Shown here piece after piece: positions 53,219 to 62,990 of a stretch of DNA of 64,000 nt. The DNA is taken from the NCBI RefSeq assembly GCF_009363535.1, contig NZ_CP045369.1, positions 4,289,001 through 4,353,000 on the forward strand, read 5' to 3'. The number at the start of each line of letters is the position of its first letter. Position 1 is the first letter of the stretch. The position numbers and the translations under genes are program-made. Source of the stretch: Microbulbifer sp. THAF38 (GTDB taxonomy: Bacteria > Pseudomonadota > Gammaproteobacteria > Pseudomonadales > Cellvibrionaceae). The notes beneath the pieces are model-generated. The model was given only the letters and a program-made list of their open reading frames with translations, ran no database searches and was not told the origin of the DNA.

Positions 53219-54199
53219 TTATCTATTCAACCAGTCATCCATAGCGGCCAGTATCTGATGCCTATAGGGCTGGGTTTCATTGATCATCTGGTGACGGGCA
53301 CCGCGAATCAATACTCGATGACAGTGTGGAAAACGATCGCGGATTGCGCGCATATCATAGCGCCAATCGACAGTGGCATCACCGGTACCCTGGACAACCA
53401 AAATTTTTCGGGGATTACGCGCAGTTTTAGGGAAGGTCTTGATCCAATCTACCATGGCGCCGAGCCAGCACATGGAAATTACTCTGGATTGCAGAGGATC
53501 ACGCAAAGCCTGACGCCGGGAAAACTCGGCATCGTGGGTATTTATTGTGAACTTGCGGCTGGGTTCGTTAATAAACAACCGCCCCAGATAGTACTTCCAT
53601 TTCACTATGTGCCAGTTGGCCGGTCGCACCAGAGGAGCCAATAAAAAAATCTTATCCAACGGTTGCCGGCGACTGTACTGCAAATGCGCCAGTAATGCCG
53701 CCCCACCAGTGCTCTGACCCAAGGCGTGCCAGGGTTTGGGCAGCTTGTCTTCAGCGATGGATAAAAGACGGTCAAACACTTGGCGATATTGCAGGAAAGT
53801 CTGGATAGCAACTCGCTCGCCACTGGAGAGGCCATGGCCGGGAAAATCGAAAATTACCACATTGAGATTACGCTCGAGACCGAAGCGAATTGCGGGGCCA
53901 TAAATACCAGTATGATCGAAATAACCATGACAGATAAACAGCGTACCGCGAGGTTTTTCTACCAGCCAGTACTGGGAAACCAACTCAAAACCCGCCGCTG
54001 TGAAAGTGCCAACGCCCGTTTTATAAGAGAGAGGAAAATGTAAATCGTAAAAATTCCGATAATCCTGCATTTCAGTCAACAGCGGTGCCGTGTCATTGGC
54101 AAAGTCGAGCTGCGGCAACTTTTGCCGTAAAGCCGAATAGTCCGGGCGTTGAGTTACCGGGCTGCTTTCGTAAACGCTGATGTCTTGCAAGGTTTCCAT
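53219..54199 (-). CDS. Alpha/beta hydrolase, lysophospholipase-like
   Basis: 326 residues. GTLFICHGYFDHTGIYGPAI gives the oxyanion region, FDFPGHGLSSGER follows as in monoacylglycerol lipases, and the nucleophile elbow is GQSTGG. Late segments VVQGTGDATVDWRYDM and RGARHQMINE supply the Asp and His. No signal peptide, so probably cytoplasmic. It likely hydrolyses a lipid ester (Hydrolase_4 group). It lies downstream of the fba terminator, so it is expressed separately. Confidence 0.87.
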   Translation of the reverse strand: METLQDISVYESSPVTQRPDYSALRQKLPQLDFANDTAPLLTEMQDYRNFYDLHFPLSYKTGVGTFTAAGFELVSQYWLVEKPRGTLFICHGYFDHTGIYGPAIRFGLERNLNVVIFDFPGHGLSSGERVAIQTFLQYRQVFDRLLSIAEDKLPKPWHALGQSTGGAALLAHLQYSRRQPLDKIFLLAPLVRPANWHIVKWKYYLGRLFINEPSRKFTINTHDAEFSRRQALRDPLQSRVISMCWLGAMVDWIKTFPKTARNPRKILVVQGTGDATVDWRYDMRAIRDRFPHCHRVLIRGARHQMINETQPYRHQILAAMDDWLNR

Positions 54200-54267
54200 T
54201 GAACCAATGGTACTGCATTTTTGCCAGGGAGGAAGAGGCTGGGTGAGTGAACAGTGACTTATCTATT

Positions 54268-54294
54268 AAAAAGGCGGGCACAATGCCCGCCTTT
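54268..54294 (-). terminator. Rho-independent terminator of pgk-fba
   Basis: AAAGGCGGGC and GCCCGCCTTT pair around a five-base loop; read on the minus strand a T-run (TTTTT) follows. About 25-50 bases past the fba stop. Confidence 0.9.
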
Positions 54295-54318
54295 CCTACC
54301 TACAAAAGAAGTAAGCGC

Positions 54319-55383
54319 TTACTTAATTTGCGGCTCCAGCTCTCCAGCTGTATAACGCTGGCTCATAGCATCGAGGCTAAGTGGGCGAATCTTGCTGGCT
54401 TGACCGGCGGTGCCAAAGGCCTCGTAACGCGCAATACAGATTTCCTTCATCGCCTGCAAAGCAGCTTTGTAGAACTTGCGCGGATCGAACTCAGACGGGT
54501 TCTCGGCCAAGAAACGGCGGGTGGCGCCGGTGGAGGCGAGACGCAAATCAGTATCGATATTGACCTTGCGCACGCCGTGTTTGATACCTTCGCAAATCTG
54601 CTCAACCGGCACACCGTAAGTTTCGGGGATTTCACCACCGAACTCATTGATTACCGCCAGCCACTCCTGAGGTACAGAAGAAGAGCCATGCATTACCAGG
54701 TGGGTGCCTGGGATACGCGCATGGATTTCCTTGATACGGTCAATAGCGAGGATGTCGCCAGTAGGCGGACGGGTAAACTTATAGGCACCGTGGCTGGTTC
54801 CACAGGCAATTGCCAGGGCATCTACCTTGGTTTTTTGTACGAAGTCAGCGGCTTCTTCCGGATCGGTCAACAGCTGATCGTGAGACAGCTTGCCCTCTGC
54901 ACCAACGCCGTCCTCTTCGCCGGCCATGCCGGTCTCCAGGGAGCCCAGGCAGCCCAGCTCACCCTCAACAGAAACACCACAGGCGTGGGCCATATCCACC
55001 GAACGCTGGGTAACATCCACATTGTATTCGTAGGAAGCCGGAGTTTTACCGTCCTCACGCAGGGAGCCGTCCATCATCACGGAGCTGAAACCCAGCTGAA
55101 TAGAGCGCTGGCACACTGCCGGGCTAGTGCCGTGATCCTGGTGCATAACCACTGGAATTTCCGGGAATTCCTCGATAGCGGCCAGGATCAGATGGCGCAG
55201 GAAGGGCGCACCTGCGTATTTGCGCGCTCCGGCGGAAGCCTGCACGATTACTGGGGAGTCGGTTTCCTTAGCCGCCTCCATAATCGCGCGCATCTGCTCC
55301 AGATTGTTTACGTTAAAGGCCGGTACGCCGTAACCATGCTCCGCGGCATGGTCCAGCAATTGGCGCAGGCTGATAAGAGCCAT
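54319..55383 (-). CDS. fba: Class II fructose-bisphosphate aldolase
   Basis: 354 residues. It starts with [20 protein letters not shown] and has the zinc-binding [34 protein letters not shown] and HGSSSVP, all class II (zinc) aldolase features. The 354-residue form with this opening is the Calvin-cycle subtype often found in heterotrophic gammaproteobacteria too, as here. It splits or forms fructose-1,6-bisphosphate in glycolysis and gluconeogenesis. It follows pgk by about 90 bp on the same strand, so both are probably one transcript. Confidence 0.95.
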   Translation of the reverse strand: MALISLRQLLDHAAEHGYGVPAFNVNNLEQMRAIMEAAKETDSPVIVQASAGARKYAGAPFLRHLILAAIEEFPEIPVVMHQDHGTSPAVCQRSIQLGFSSVMMDGSLREDGKTPASYEYNVDVTQRSVDMAHACGVSVEGELGCLGSLETGMAGEEDGVGAEGKLSHDQLLTDPEEAADFVQKTKVDALAIACGTSHGAYKFTRPPTGDILAIDRIKEIHARIPGTHLVMHGSSSVPQEWLAVINEFGGEIPETYGVPVEQICEGIKHGVRKVNIDTDLRLASTGATRRFLAENPSEFDPRKFYKAALQAMKEICIARYEAFGTAGQASKIRPLSLDAMSQRYTAGELEPQIK

Positions 55384-55470
55384 AATAAATTCCTTTCTCG
55401 TCTACTCGTCGTATTTGTAATTTTTTGCTTTTATCGCACTCCGCACTAAGCGGAGTGCATTATTGTGTGC

Positions 55471-56634
55471 TCAGTCTTCGGCGCGGGATTCAAGGATCGC
55501 CACTGCAGGCAGTTTCTTGCCTTCCACATATTCCAGGAAGGCGCCGCCGCCAGTGGAAATATAGGACACTTTGTCGGCAATACCGTATTTATCCACAGCC
55601 GCGAGGGTGTCACCACCACCGGCGATAGAGAAAGCATCGCTATTGGCAATAGCCTTGGAAAGATGCTCGGTGCCAGCACCAAACTGATCGAATTCGAATA
55701 CCCCTACAGGGCCATTCCAAATAATGGTCTTGGCGCCTTTGAGAATCTCTGCCAGTTTTGCAGAAGACTCTGGACCAATATCAAAAATCATATCGTCCTC
55801 AGACACAGCATCGGCGGCTTTAGTTTCCGCTGCGGCTGTCGCGCTGAATTCCTTACCGGTGACGACGTCGACGGGTACAGGAATATCGCATTGCTGCATC
55901 AGACTCTTGGCGGTATCCACCAGGTCATGCTCACACAGAGACTTGCCCACCGGTTTACCGCTCGCGGCGAGGAAAGTATTGGCGATACCACCACCCACAA
56001 TCAGCTGATCTACTTTATCCGCCAAGCTCTCCAGCACGGTGAGTTTGGTAGAGACTTTAGAGCCACCCACAATCGCTACCAGTGGGCGGGCAGGTTCTGC
56101 CAGGGCTTTCTCCAGGGCATCCAGTTCTGCTGCCAGCAGAGGACCGGCACAGGCAAGAGGGGCAAACTTGGCCACACCATGCGTGGAAGCCTGGGCTCGA
56201 TGTGCGGTGCCAAAAGCATCCATTACGAATATGTCGCACAGTGCCGCATAGGCCTTAGCCAGCTCTTCGCTGTCTTTTTTCTCGCCGGCATTGAAGCGCA
56301 CGTTCTCCAGTAACGCCACCTCGCCATCGGCTAGCTCGACGCCATTGCGCCACTCCTTGATCAGGGCCACTTCGCGACCAAGTAGTTCACCCAGATGCGC
56401 GGCTACCGGGGCTAGGGAGAATTCCTCTGCATACTCACCCTCTGTAGGGCGGCCCAGGTGAGACATCAGCAGCACTTTGGCTCCAGCATCAATGGCGGCC
56501 TGGATAGTGGGGAGCGCCGCGCGAATACGGGCATCAGAAGTTACCCGGCCATCTTTTACCGGTACATTCAGGTCCTCGCGAATTAGTAGGCGCTTACCCG
56601 CAAGCTCCAGATCTGTCATCAATTTGACCGCCAT
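55471..56634 (-). CDS. pgk: Phosphoglycerate kinase
   Basis: 387 residues, usual length. [20 protein letters not shown] at the N-terminus, [13 protein letters not shown], then [12 protein letters not shown], and the nucleotide-site [13 protein letters not shown] near the C-terminus are diagnostic. It interconverts 1,3-bisphosphoglycerate plus ADP with 3-phosphoglycerate plus ATP in the cytoplasm. In related bacteria it follows gap; here no gap gene stands upstream in the window (a globin diverges instead). It supplies 3-phosphoglycerate for SerA and sits just upstream of fba. Confidence 0.97.
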   Translation of the reverse strand: MAVKLMTDLELAGKRLLIREDLNVPVKDGRVTSDARIRAALPTIQAAIDAGAKVLLMSHLGRPTEGEYAEEFSLAPVAAHLGELLGREVALIKEWRNGVELADGEVALLENVRFNAGEKKDSEELAKAYAALCDIFVMDAFGTAHRAQASTHGVAKFAPLACAGPLLAAELDALEKALAEPARPLVAIVGGSKVSTKLTVLESLADKVDQLIVGGGIANTFLAASGKPVGKSLCEHDLVDTAKSLMQQCDIPVPVDVVTGKEFSATAAAETKAADAVSEDDMIFDIGPESSAKLAEILKGAKTIIWNGPVGVFEFDQFGAGTEHLSKAIANSDAFSIAGGGDTLAAVDKYGIADKVSYISTGGGAFLEYVEGKKLPAVAILESRAED

Positions 56635-57104
56635 TCACCAATCCTCTTCTACTTCGATTAACTGAAAATGTGGGCGCGGAGTATATCAACTGCGCCGCAC
56701 CGCTGCCGACAGGAAAACAAGGAAAAACATGGCAGATTCACTCATAAGACCGGAAAAGGCAGGGATTCCCCTAGAGACTGTTTGTCCAAAGCACTGCCAG
56801 ACACCAAACGCCAAACCTGAAACCCCATCCATATAAGCCAGCTACACATACGACTCGACGTTTTTGATGGGAAACTTGTACCAAGTACTCAATAAACAGA
56901 TATAGCTTCAGGTACAGGCTCTGTCCCTGCTGCCAGTATGCGGTCCTCGAATGCTCCAATTCCGCACTGTAACCTATTGATACGAAAGTTCTTTTCGCTC
57001 AAAAGCCACGCCGCTAGAATTCCCGCCCCCTTCAAAAGCACAACTAAACAGGACCCGGCGTATGTCACAGTAACGGCGGGGGCACATAAGGAGATTAATT
57101 ACCG
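56635..57104. other. Divergent intergenic region, no gene seen
   Basis: Between pgk (minus) and the globin gene (plus). It must hold both promoters. No coding frame or repeat stands out; AAGGAG lies just upstream of the globin ATG. Confidence 0.45.
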
Positions 57105-57503
57105 ATGGAACAATCCGACAGCGATATGGTTTTTCAAAGTTACGGACGCTGTTGTAACAATGAGGAATTCTTTAAGGATTTTTATGATCGCTTTATGGGC
57201 AGCTCTGCAGATATTCGTAACCTGTTTGCCAATACGGATATGAAGGCTCAGCGCCACCTACTGCGCAACGGCATCATGCAGCTGGTGCTATACGCCCGCG
57301 GCATGTCCGATACCAAGCTGCGCGCCCTGGGTAAAAGCCACGACCGAACTGGATACAATATTCGTCCCGAATGGTACCGCCTATGGCTGGATGCGCTTAT
57401 AGCCACCCTGCGCCAGCATGACAGTGAGTTTTCTCCAGAAATTGAAGCCGCCTGGAACCGTGCCATCACGCCGGGAATCGATATTATTCGCCAAGCCTAC
57501 TAA
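57105..57503 (+). CDS. Single-domain globin
   Basis: 132 residues. FFKDFYDRFMGSSADIRNLF gives the A-B-C helices with Phe at CD1, and LRALGKSHDRTGYNIRPEWY has the proximal His (about 79) of helix F with a typical bacterial-globin F-G turn. AAGGAG precedes the ATG. Such haem proteins bind oxygen or nitric oxide or sense redox state; no reductase or signalling domain is fused here. Cytoplasmic, single gene. Confidence 0.87.
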   Translation: MEQSDSDMVFQSYGRCCNNEEFFKDFYDRFMGSSADIRNLFANTDMKAQRHLLRNGIMQLVLYARGMSDTKLRALGKSHDRTGYNIRPEWYRLWLDALIATLRQHDSEFSPEIEAAWNRAITPGIDIIRQAY

Positions 57504-57836
57504 GCCGCCAGGCTATAGAGAGCTATCTGAAGAGGGAGCCATCTGCGCGTAAACCAACGTGTTTGCCAGACGCTCCCTCGCCCGCTATAAAACCCAGCAT
57601 TTCCGCTAGAGTATTTGAGAATCTTTAAAGGCTTACAATAGACCTATCGCCTGAGCCTTTAATTGTGTCGCACAGGTAGCCTTGCCATAAACTAGCCACC
57701 CTAAGAAAGCGACCCTTGATTTATTTTTTCAAAATGATTTAACCATCAGCAGCCCTAGCTAGCGATAGAGCCTTTATTACCAGTTACTCGAAAGTTGTTT
57801 AAACACGAGTATCAAATAATTCGACAAGGAAATCTT
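57504..57836. other. Intergenic region with a long-looped inverted repeat
   Basis: GAGGGAGC (57532-57539) and GCTCCCTC (57572-57579) face each other, with inner ATCTG/CAGAC pairing extending the stem; this could end globin transcription. The remainder is AT-rich promoter sequence before the M16 gene. Confidence 0.5.
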
Positions 57837-60656
57837 ATGAAAATTGTACGAAGGTACAGCATCCCACTGGCACTAGCATTGGCCATATCCGCTTGTGGGA
57901 AAGCGCCGTCAAGTGATAATCGCGAAGCGAACTCTCCTGACCCCACCCTAGCTTCCACAATAAGTACCACAGACCCACTTTCCATCAATTACGAAAAATT
58001 TACCCTGCCGAATGGTCTGCGCGTTATCGTGCATGAAGACCGCAAAGCCCCCATTGTTTCTGTGGGCGTCTGGTATCACGTTGGCTCCAAGGATGAAAAG
58101 CCTGGACGCACAGGTTTTGCCCACTTATTTGAGCACTTGATGTTCAATGGCTCGGAAAATTACAACGACGAGTACTTCAAACCTTTTGAGCAGGCCGGTG
58201 CCACGGGAATGAATGGCACCACTTGGCTGGACCGTACCAATTATTTCGAAACTGTACCGACTAACGCCTTGGATATGGCCCTTTGGATGGAATCGGACCG
58301 TATGGGCCACCTGCTGGGGGTTATCACTCAGGAAAAACTCGATGAGCAACGCGGGGTCGTTCAGAACGAAAAACGCCAAGGGCAAAACCAGCCCTATGGA
58401 AAGGTCTGGGAACGCATGCAAAAGGCGATCTACCCAGCAAACCACCCCTACTCCTGGACCACCATTGGCTCGATGGAAGACCTCAATGCGGCAACTCTTG
58501 AGGACGTGCATGAATGGTTCAAACAATACTATGGTGCGGCCAATACCGTGTTAGTTTTGGCTGGCGATATCGATGTGGAAACGGCTAAGGCTAAGGCGAA
58601 CCATTACTTTGGCGATATCCCCGCTGGACCGCCGTTAATCAAGAAAAAAGCCTGGATTGCCAAGCGGGAGCAATCAAGCCGCGAGCAAATGTTTGATCGC
58701 GTAGCCCAACCCCGTCTTTATAAAGTCTGGAATACACCCAACCTCACCCATGAAGACGCCAATGCTATTGCCCTGGCCGCAGCGATACTCGGAGATGGCA
58801 AGAATTCACGCCTGTATAAACGCCTGGTTTATAAAGATCAAATCGCCACCAACATCAGTGTTGGCCTGCATGAATTCGAACTCTCTTCCATCTTCCCTAT
58901 TACCGCAGACGCTAAGCCCGGAGTAGCACTTGCTGAGGTCGAGGCGGCCATTGAGGAGGAGTTAGAAAAGTTCCTCAGCGAGGGACCAACTCAGGAGGAA
59001 CTGGCCAGGGTTAATATGAGCGATTATGCCTCAATGGTGCGTAACCTCGAGCAAGTCGGTGGCTGGGGCGGTAAAGGAGTACTCCTTGCGCGCGGAGAGC
59101 TCTATCAGAGCAACCCCAATGCCTACCTGGATGCACTGACTGAAAAACAAAAGATCACCACTCAACAGGTTCGCAAAGCCGCACAGAAATGGCTATCCAG
59201 CGGCGATTACAATCTTGAGGTTCTGCCCTTTCCCGAATATGACGTGGCTAAAAGTGGGGCTGATCGTAGCAAGCTCCCCGAAACAGGTAATTTCCCCAGT
59301 GTGCCCTTCCCAAAGTTACAAACTGCCGAACTTTCCAACGGTCTTAAAGTAATCCTGGCTGAACGAAATTCAGTGCCTGTTGTGGATATGCGCCTGCAGT
59401 TTGATGCCGGCTATGCCGTAGATCAAGGCAACAAATTGGGCACTTCCAGTTATGCCATGTCCATGCTGAAAGAAGGCACCGGCAAGCTGGATGCCCTGCA
59501 AATAAGCGCGAGAGAAGAAATGCTGGGTGCGCATATCAGTGCAGGGGCTGACATCGACACTTCTACTGTGCGCCTCAACGCATTGAAGACCAATCTAGAT
59601 GATTCGGTAGCATTATTCGCCGATATTGTTATGCACCCGGCTTTTTCAAGAGAGGAAATTGAGCGCAAACGAGCGCGCTGGATCGCAGCTATTCAACAAG
59701 AAAAGACCCGCCCTGTTCAAATGGCACTGCGCAGCTTGCCGCCATTACTCTATGGAGAAGGGCATGCCTATAGCGTACCGTTTACTGGCTCCGGTACAGA
59801 GGCATCTATTGAGTCACTCAATCGCGATGACTTGGTGAACTACCACCAAACCTGGCTTCGCCCAGACAATGCCACCCTTATTGCCGTTGGTGATATCAAT
59901 CTGGAAGCACTGACACAAAAACTGGAGCAACATTTTGGCGACTGGAGCGCACCAGAAAGCCCGCTGCCCCAGAAAAACCTCGCTCAGGTGGCGCATCCCC
60001 AAAAAGCCAGTCTGTACCTGATCAATAAGCCCGACGCAGAGCAAAGCATTATCATTGGTGGCTTACTGGCACCGTCTGAGAAGATTGCCGAGCGCGATGC
60101 AATGCATATGATGAATGATATTTTCGGAGGGACATTTACCGCACGCTTGAATATGAACCTGCGCGAAGATAAGCACTGGGCCTACGGTGCCTACTCTTTT
60201 TTGACCGGAGCAAAAGGCCAACAACCACTAATGATTTATGCCCCAGTGCAAACGGATAAAACCAAAGAATCCCTGATGGAATTACAGACTGAGCTACGCA
60301 GTTACATAAGTAGCAAACCCGCACGGGAGGAAGAGTTGCAAAAGGTCAAAGACAAAAAGGTCAATGAATTGCCTGGCAGCTTCGAAACTATTAAAGCTGT
60401 CGCCAGCGCAGTTTCGAATATGATCACTTACGACCGCCCACTGGATTATATGGATAGCTATACAGACAAAATCCGGGAAGTCAATCTATCAACCATACAT
60501 AAGTTGTCCCAAGACACCATTAAGCCGGATCAATTTACCTGGGTGATTGTTGGTGATAAAAGGAAAATTGAGAGCGGTCTTCGAGAGCTTAATATTGGCA
60601 AAATTATAGAACTCGACATCAATGGCAAACCAATCGAAAAGATAACCCTCAATTAA
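57837..60656 (+). CDS. M16 family (pitrilysin/insulinase) metallopeptidase lipoprotein
   Basis: 939 residues from the ATG at 57837, which has AAGGA upstream and gives a lipobox (ISAC, Cys 20); the frame also opens 14 codons earlier. Two M16 halves are present. The first has the inverted zinc motif HLFEH (H96, E99, H100) within RTGFAHLFEHLMFNGS, and the downstream acidic site in EQRGVVQNEKRQ. The second half (from about LPKLQTAELSNGLKVILAER) lacks the zinc motif, as is normal. Predicted lipid-anchored periplasmic peptidase. A 14-bp stem-loop follows the gene. Confidence 0.93.
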   Translation: MKIVRRYSIPLALALAISACGKAPSSDNREANSPDPTLASTISTTDPLSINYEKFTLPNGLRVIVHEDRKAPIVSVGVWYHVGSKDEKPGRTGFAHLFEHLMFNGSENYNDEYFKPFEQAGATGMNGTTWLDRTNYFETVPTNALDMALWMESDRMGHLLGVITQEKLDEQRGVVQNEKRQGQNQPYGKVWERMQKAIYPANHPYSWTTIGSMEDLNAATLEDVHEWFKQYYGAANTVLVLAGDIDVETAKAKANHYFGDIPAGPPLIKKKAWIAKREQSSREQMFDRVAQPRLYKVWNTPNLTHEDANAIALAAAILGDGKNSRLYKRLVYKDQIATNISVGLHEFELSSIFPITADAKPGVALAEVEAAIEEELEKFLSEGPTQEELARVNMSDYASMVRNLEQVGGWGGKGVLLARGELYQSNPNAYLDALTEKQKITTQQVRKAAQKWLSSGDYNLEVLPFPEYDVAKSGADRSKLPETGNFPSVPFPKLQTAELSNGLKVILAERNSVPVVDMRLQFDAGYAVDQGNKLGTSSYAMSMLKEGTGKLDALQISAREEMLGAHISAGADIDTSTVRLNALKTNLDDSVALFADIVMHPAFSREEIERKRARWIAAIQQEKTRPVQMALRSLPPLLYGEGHAYSVPFTGSGTEASIESLNRDDLVNYHQTWLRPDNATLIAVGDINLEALTQKLEQHFGDWSAPESPLPQKNLAQVAHPQKASLYLINKPDAEQSIIIGGLLAPSEKIAERDAMHMMNDIFGGTFTARLNMNLREDKHWAYGAYSFLTGAKGQQPLMIYAPVQTDKTKESLMELQTELRSYISSKPAREEELQKVKDKKVNELPGSFETIKAVASAVSNMITYDRPLDYMDSYTDKIREVNLSTIHKLSQDTIKPDQFTWVIVGDKRKIESGLRELNIGKIIELDINGKPIEKITLN

Positions 60657-60667
60657 CCCGCGCTTAA

Positions 60668-60699
60668 AGTAGTTAGACGCAGCAATGCGTCTAACTACT
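60668..60699 (+). terminator. Perfect 14-bp stem-loop after the M16 gene
   Basis: AGTAGTTAGACGCA and TGCGTCTAACTACT pair around GCAA, a GNRA-type tetraloop. It starts 11 bases past the stop codon. It is followed by AATTTATG, without a T-tract. Confidence 0.65.
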
Positions 60700-60975
60700 A
60701 ATTTATGTACAAGCAATCTGAAATTTAAATACTTAAGTAGTATTTTTTATTTTTAAACCCGCCGTAAATAAACGTTTTTAAAAGAAAACCTTTCAACAAA
60801 AAAAGCGCCAAGTTTAGCCAACTGAAAAAAAGTGTATTTTTTTATATAAAAAGGTCGTTTTTTATTTCTCAAAAACCAAAAGGTTGTTATTTTTCATGTC
60901 GGGGAGGGCGGGATTTACTTCTCGCAAGGATTTTTCCTCTCCAAAAATAAAATAATATCTGTTAAGGAGTAACTC
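60700..60975. other. AT-rich promoter region of the subtilisin gene
   Basis: Very A/T-rich with runs of A and T (60780-60890). TATAAAAAGG near 60845 may be part of a promoter. AAGGAG precedes the next ATG. Confidence 0.4.
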
Positions 60976-62478
60976 ATGAAAAAGGCCCTTTCGATATTTG
61001 CCAGCGGTGCCCTGGCTTTTAGTTTCGCAATATCAGCCAGCGCCGAAGACAAGCGCTATATCGTCACATTCAAGGAAGGCAAGGGGGAGGCCGTCAGGTC
61101 TCTGGTACAACAAAATGGAGGGCAAAGAGCCCTTGAAATTCGCAACCACAACGCCATGGCCGCACACCTTCCGGCAAAGGCACTGATGGCACTGCGCAGG
61201 AACCCAAACGTTGCCTTTATAGAAGAGGACCTCAAGCGTTATCCCCTGTCCCAGGAGATGCCTTATGGTATTCCTATGGTACAGGCAGACCAACTCAGCG
61301 ACCTGCAGGCCGGCAACCGCACCGTATGTATCATTGACTCCGGTTACGACCTGGGACACGAAGACCTGTCAGGTAACGCGGTTACTGGTAGCAGCGACCC
61401 AGATGGTGCCGGCAACTGGTATGAAGACCAAAATAGCCACGGCACCCATGTAGCTGGCACTATCGCCGCTATGAACAACGACACCGGTGTTGTAGGGGTA
61501 ATGCCAAACAGCAATATCAATTTGCACATCGTCAAAGTCTTTGGTGCAGACGGATGGGCCTACTCTTCATCGTTGATTGCCGCTGCTGAAGAGTGTGCAG
61601 CCAATGGTGCAAACGTGATTAATATGAGCCTCGGTGGCGACAGGGCAAACTTCTTTGAGAGACGCGGCTTCGATAACCTCAACAAGCGTGGCATTCTCTC
61701 TGTTGCCGCCGCAGGTAATGATGGCAACACCCGTCATAGCTACCCGGCTTCTTACAACTCCGTTGTCTCCGTAGCAGCGATCGATAGCAATAAAAACATC
61801 GCTGGTTTTTCCCAGCAAACCAATCAGGTTGAACTCGCAGGCCCTGGAGTTCAGGTACTTTCCTCTATTCCCACTGGCAGTGGCCAGGCAGCCACTTTGG
61901 AAGTAGCCGGCACTGCAGTCGAAGCCGCAGCAATGGCAGGTACCCCCACTGGCGTTATCACTGGAGCCCTGGAAGATTGCGGAACGGCTGAATCTGCTTG
62001 CGTCAGCGCAGCAGGAAAAATCTGCCTGATTCAACGCGGCAATATCAGCTTTGCTGAAAAAGTCCTGAATTGTGAAGCCGGTGGCGGTGTTGGAGCGATC
62101 ATTTACAACAATGTGCCCGGAATGCTTTATGGCACCCATGGTGGCGTGGAGACCCATATTCCTTCCGTGGGTATCTCCGATACCGATGGCAGCGCCTTGT
62201 TAACTCAACTGGGTGCCAGTGCGACTATCGAAACCGAAGCTAACGATTATGCCTACTTTAACGGTACATCCATGGCGACCCCACATGTTGCTGGCGTTGC
62301 TGCTTTAGTTTGGAGCCATTACCCGAACTGCAGTAATTCAGAAATCCGCACTGCCCTGCAGGCTACTGCAGAGGATTTGGGTGATTCGGGCCGAGATAAT
62401 GCTTATGGCTATGGTTTGGTCCAGGCCAAAGCCGCCTTTGATTACCTGGCAGCCAACGGTTGTACTGGCTCCATGTAA
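60976..62478 (+). CDS. Secreted subtilisin-family (S8) protease with inserted PA domain
   Basis: 500 residues with a signal peptide (about 1-23, SASA) and an I9-type propeptide (about 26-90, RYIVTFKEGKGEAVRSLVQQ). The catalytic triad is Asp 121 (CIIDSGYD), His 155 (NSHGTHVAGT) and Ser 432 (GTSMATPHVAG), with the oxyanion Asn in AGNDG. A protease-associated (PA) domain is inserted before the Ser (about 305-420), with paired Cys in LEDCGTAESACVSA and LIQRGNISFAEKVLNC. By family a secreted endopeptidase of broad use. No C-terminal pre-peptidase or sorting domain is attached. Confidence 0.95.
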   Translation: MKKALSIFASGALAFSFAISASAEDKRYIVTFKEGKGEAVRSLVQQNGGQRALEIRNHNAMAAHLPAKALMALRRNPNVAFIEEDLKRYPLSQEMPYGIPMVQADQLSDLQAGNRTVCIIDSGYDLGHEDLSGNAVTGSSDPDGAGNWYEDQNSHGTHVAGTIAAMNNDTGVVGVMPNSNINLHIVKVFGADGWAYSSSLIAAAEECAANGANVINMSLGGDRANFFERRGFDNLNKRGILSVAAAGNDGNTRHSYPASYNSVVSVAAIDSNKNIAGFSQQTNQVELAGPGVQVLSSIPTGSGQAATLEVAGTAVEAAAMAGTPTGVITGALEDCGTAESACVSAAGKICLIQRGNISFAEKVLNCEAGGGVGAIIYNNVPGMLYGTHGGVETHIPSVGISDTDGSALLTQLGASATIETEANDYAYFNGTSMATPHVAGVAALVWSHYPNCSNSEIRTALQATAEDLGDSGRDNAYGYGLVQAKAAFDYLAANGCTGSM

Positions 62479-62501
62479 TCCTTAGCAGGCCTTTCCTGTT
62501 T

Positions 62502-62522
62502 GGGGGAGCGACTTGCTCCCCC
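62502..62522 (+). terminator. Hairpin after the subtilisin gene
   Basis: GGGGGAGC and GCTCCCCC pair around a five-base loop, about 25 bases past the stop. No T-tract follows. Confidence 0.6.
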
Positions 62523-62990
62523 TCAGGCACCAGTTATTCACAGTGAATAAATATCCTGGCCAAGTATTTAAATTATAATATTCATTACAAAGCCGGAAGG
62601 CAGGAGAGCTTTGATCTCCCAGCTCTTATCTATCAACCTTGGTTTCAGGTAATAACTGCAATTTCCTTATGCTGCAAGCAGATCAACCTGCAGCCCCATG
62701 AATAACTCTTCCCGAGTTAGGGTATCTATTTATTACCACGCGTCACCAGTCACTTTCTGAGCCTTATACGCTTGACGATGCCTTGGATCCACAAGCTTAT
62801 TTGCTTTCCCTGGGCGATATCTTCAGTGTGAAAAGGCCCATTAATAAAGACTGAAAATTTAATTATTATTAAATCGTGCCCAACAAAAAGAAAGAGCACA
62901 AAAATAAAGAAAATATTAGGTAGCAGATATTATCCAGTGACTGAAATATGAAAGAGACTGAAATTGCTTTCAGCCTCTTGTTACTATTTC
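62523..62990. other. Intergenic between convergent genes
   Basis: No gene with a start signal. An open stretch of about 43 codons on the plus strand near 62720-62855 (containing EPYTLDDALDPQAYLLSLGD) reads like protein but has no start codon and no recognised family; it may be debris. Confidence 0.4.

Noticed and set aside
54247..55449. Long plus-strand open frame of 400 codons
   Set aside because: It lies wholly opposite the fba gene, whose motifs are unmistakable; the antisense product has no family features.
55465..56313. Plus-strand open frame of 282 codons
   Set aside because: Antisense to pgk, which has all its diagnostic motifs; a shadow of codon bias.
62720..62855. Open stretch of about 43 codons reading like protein
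   Set aside because: Starts right after a stop, has no start codon and matches no remembered family; mentioned only as possible debris.
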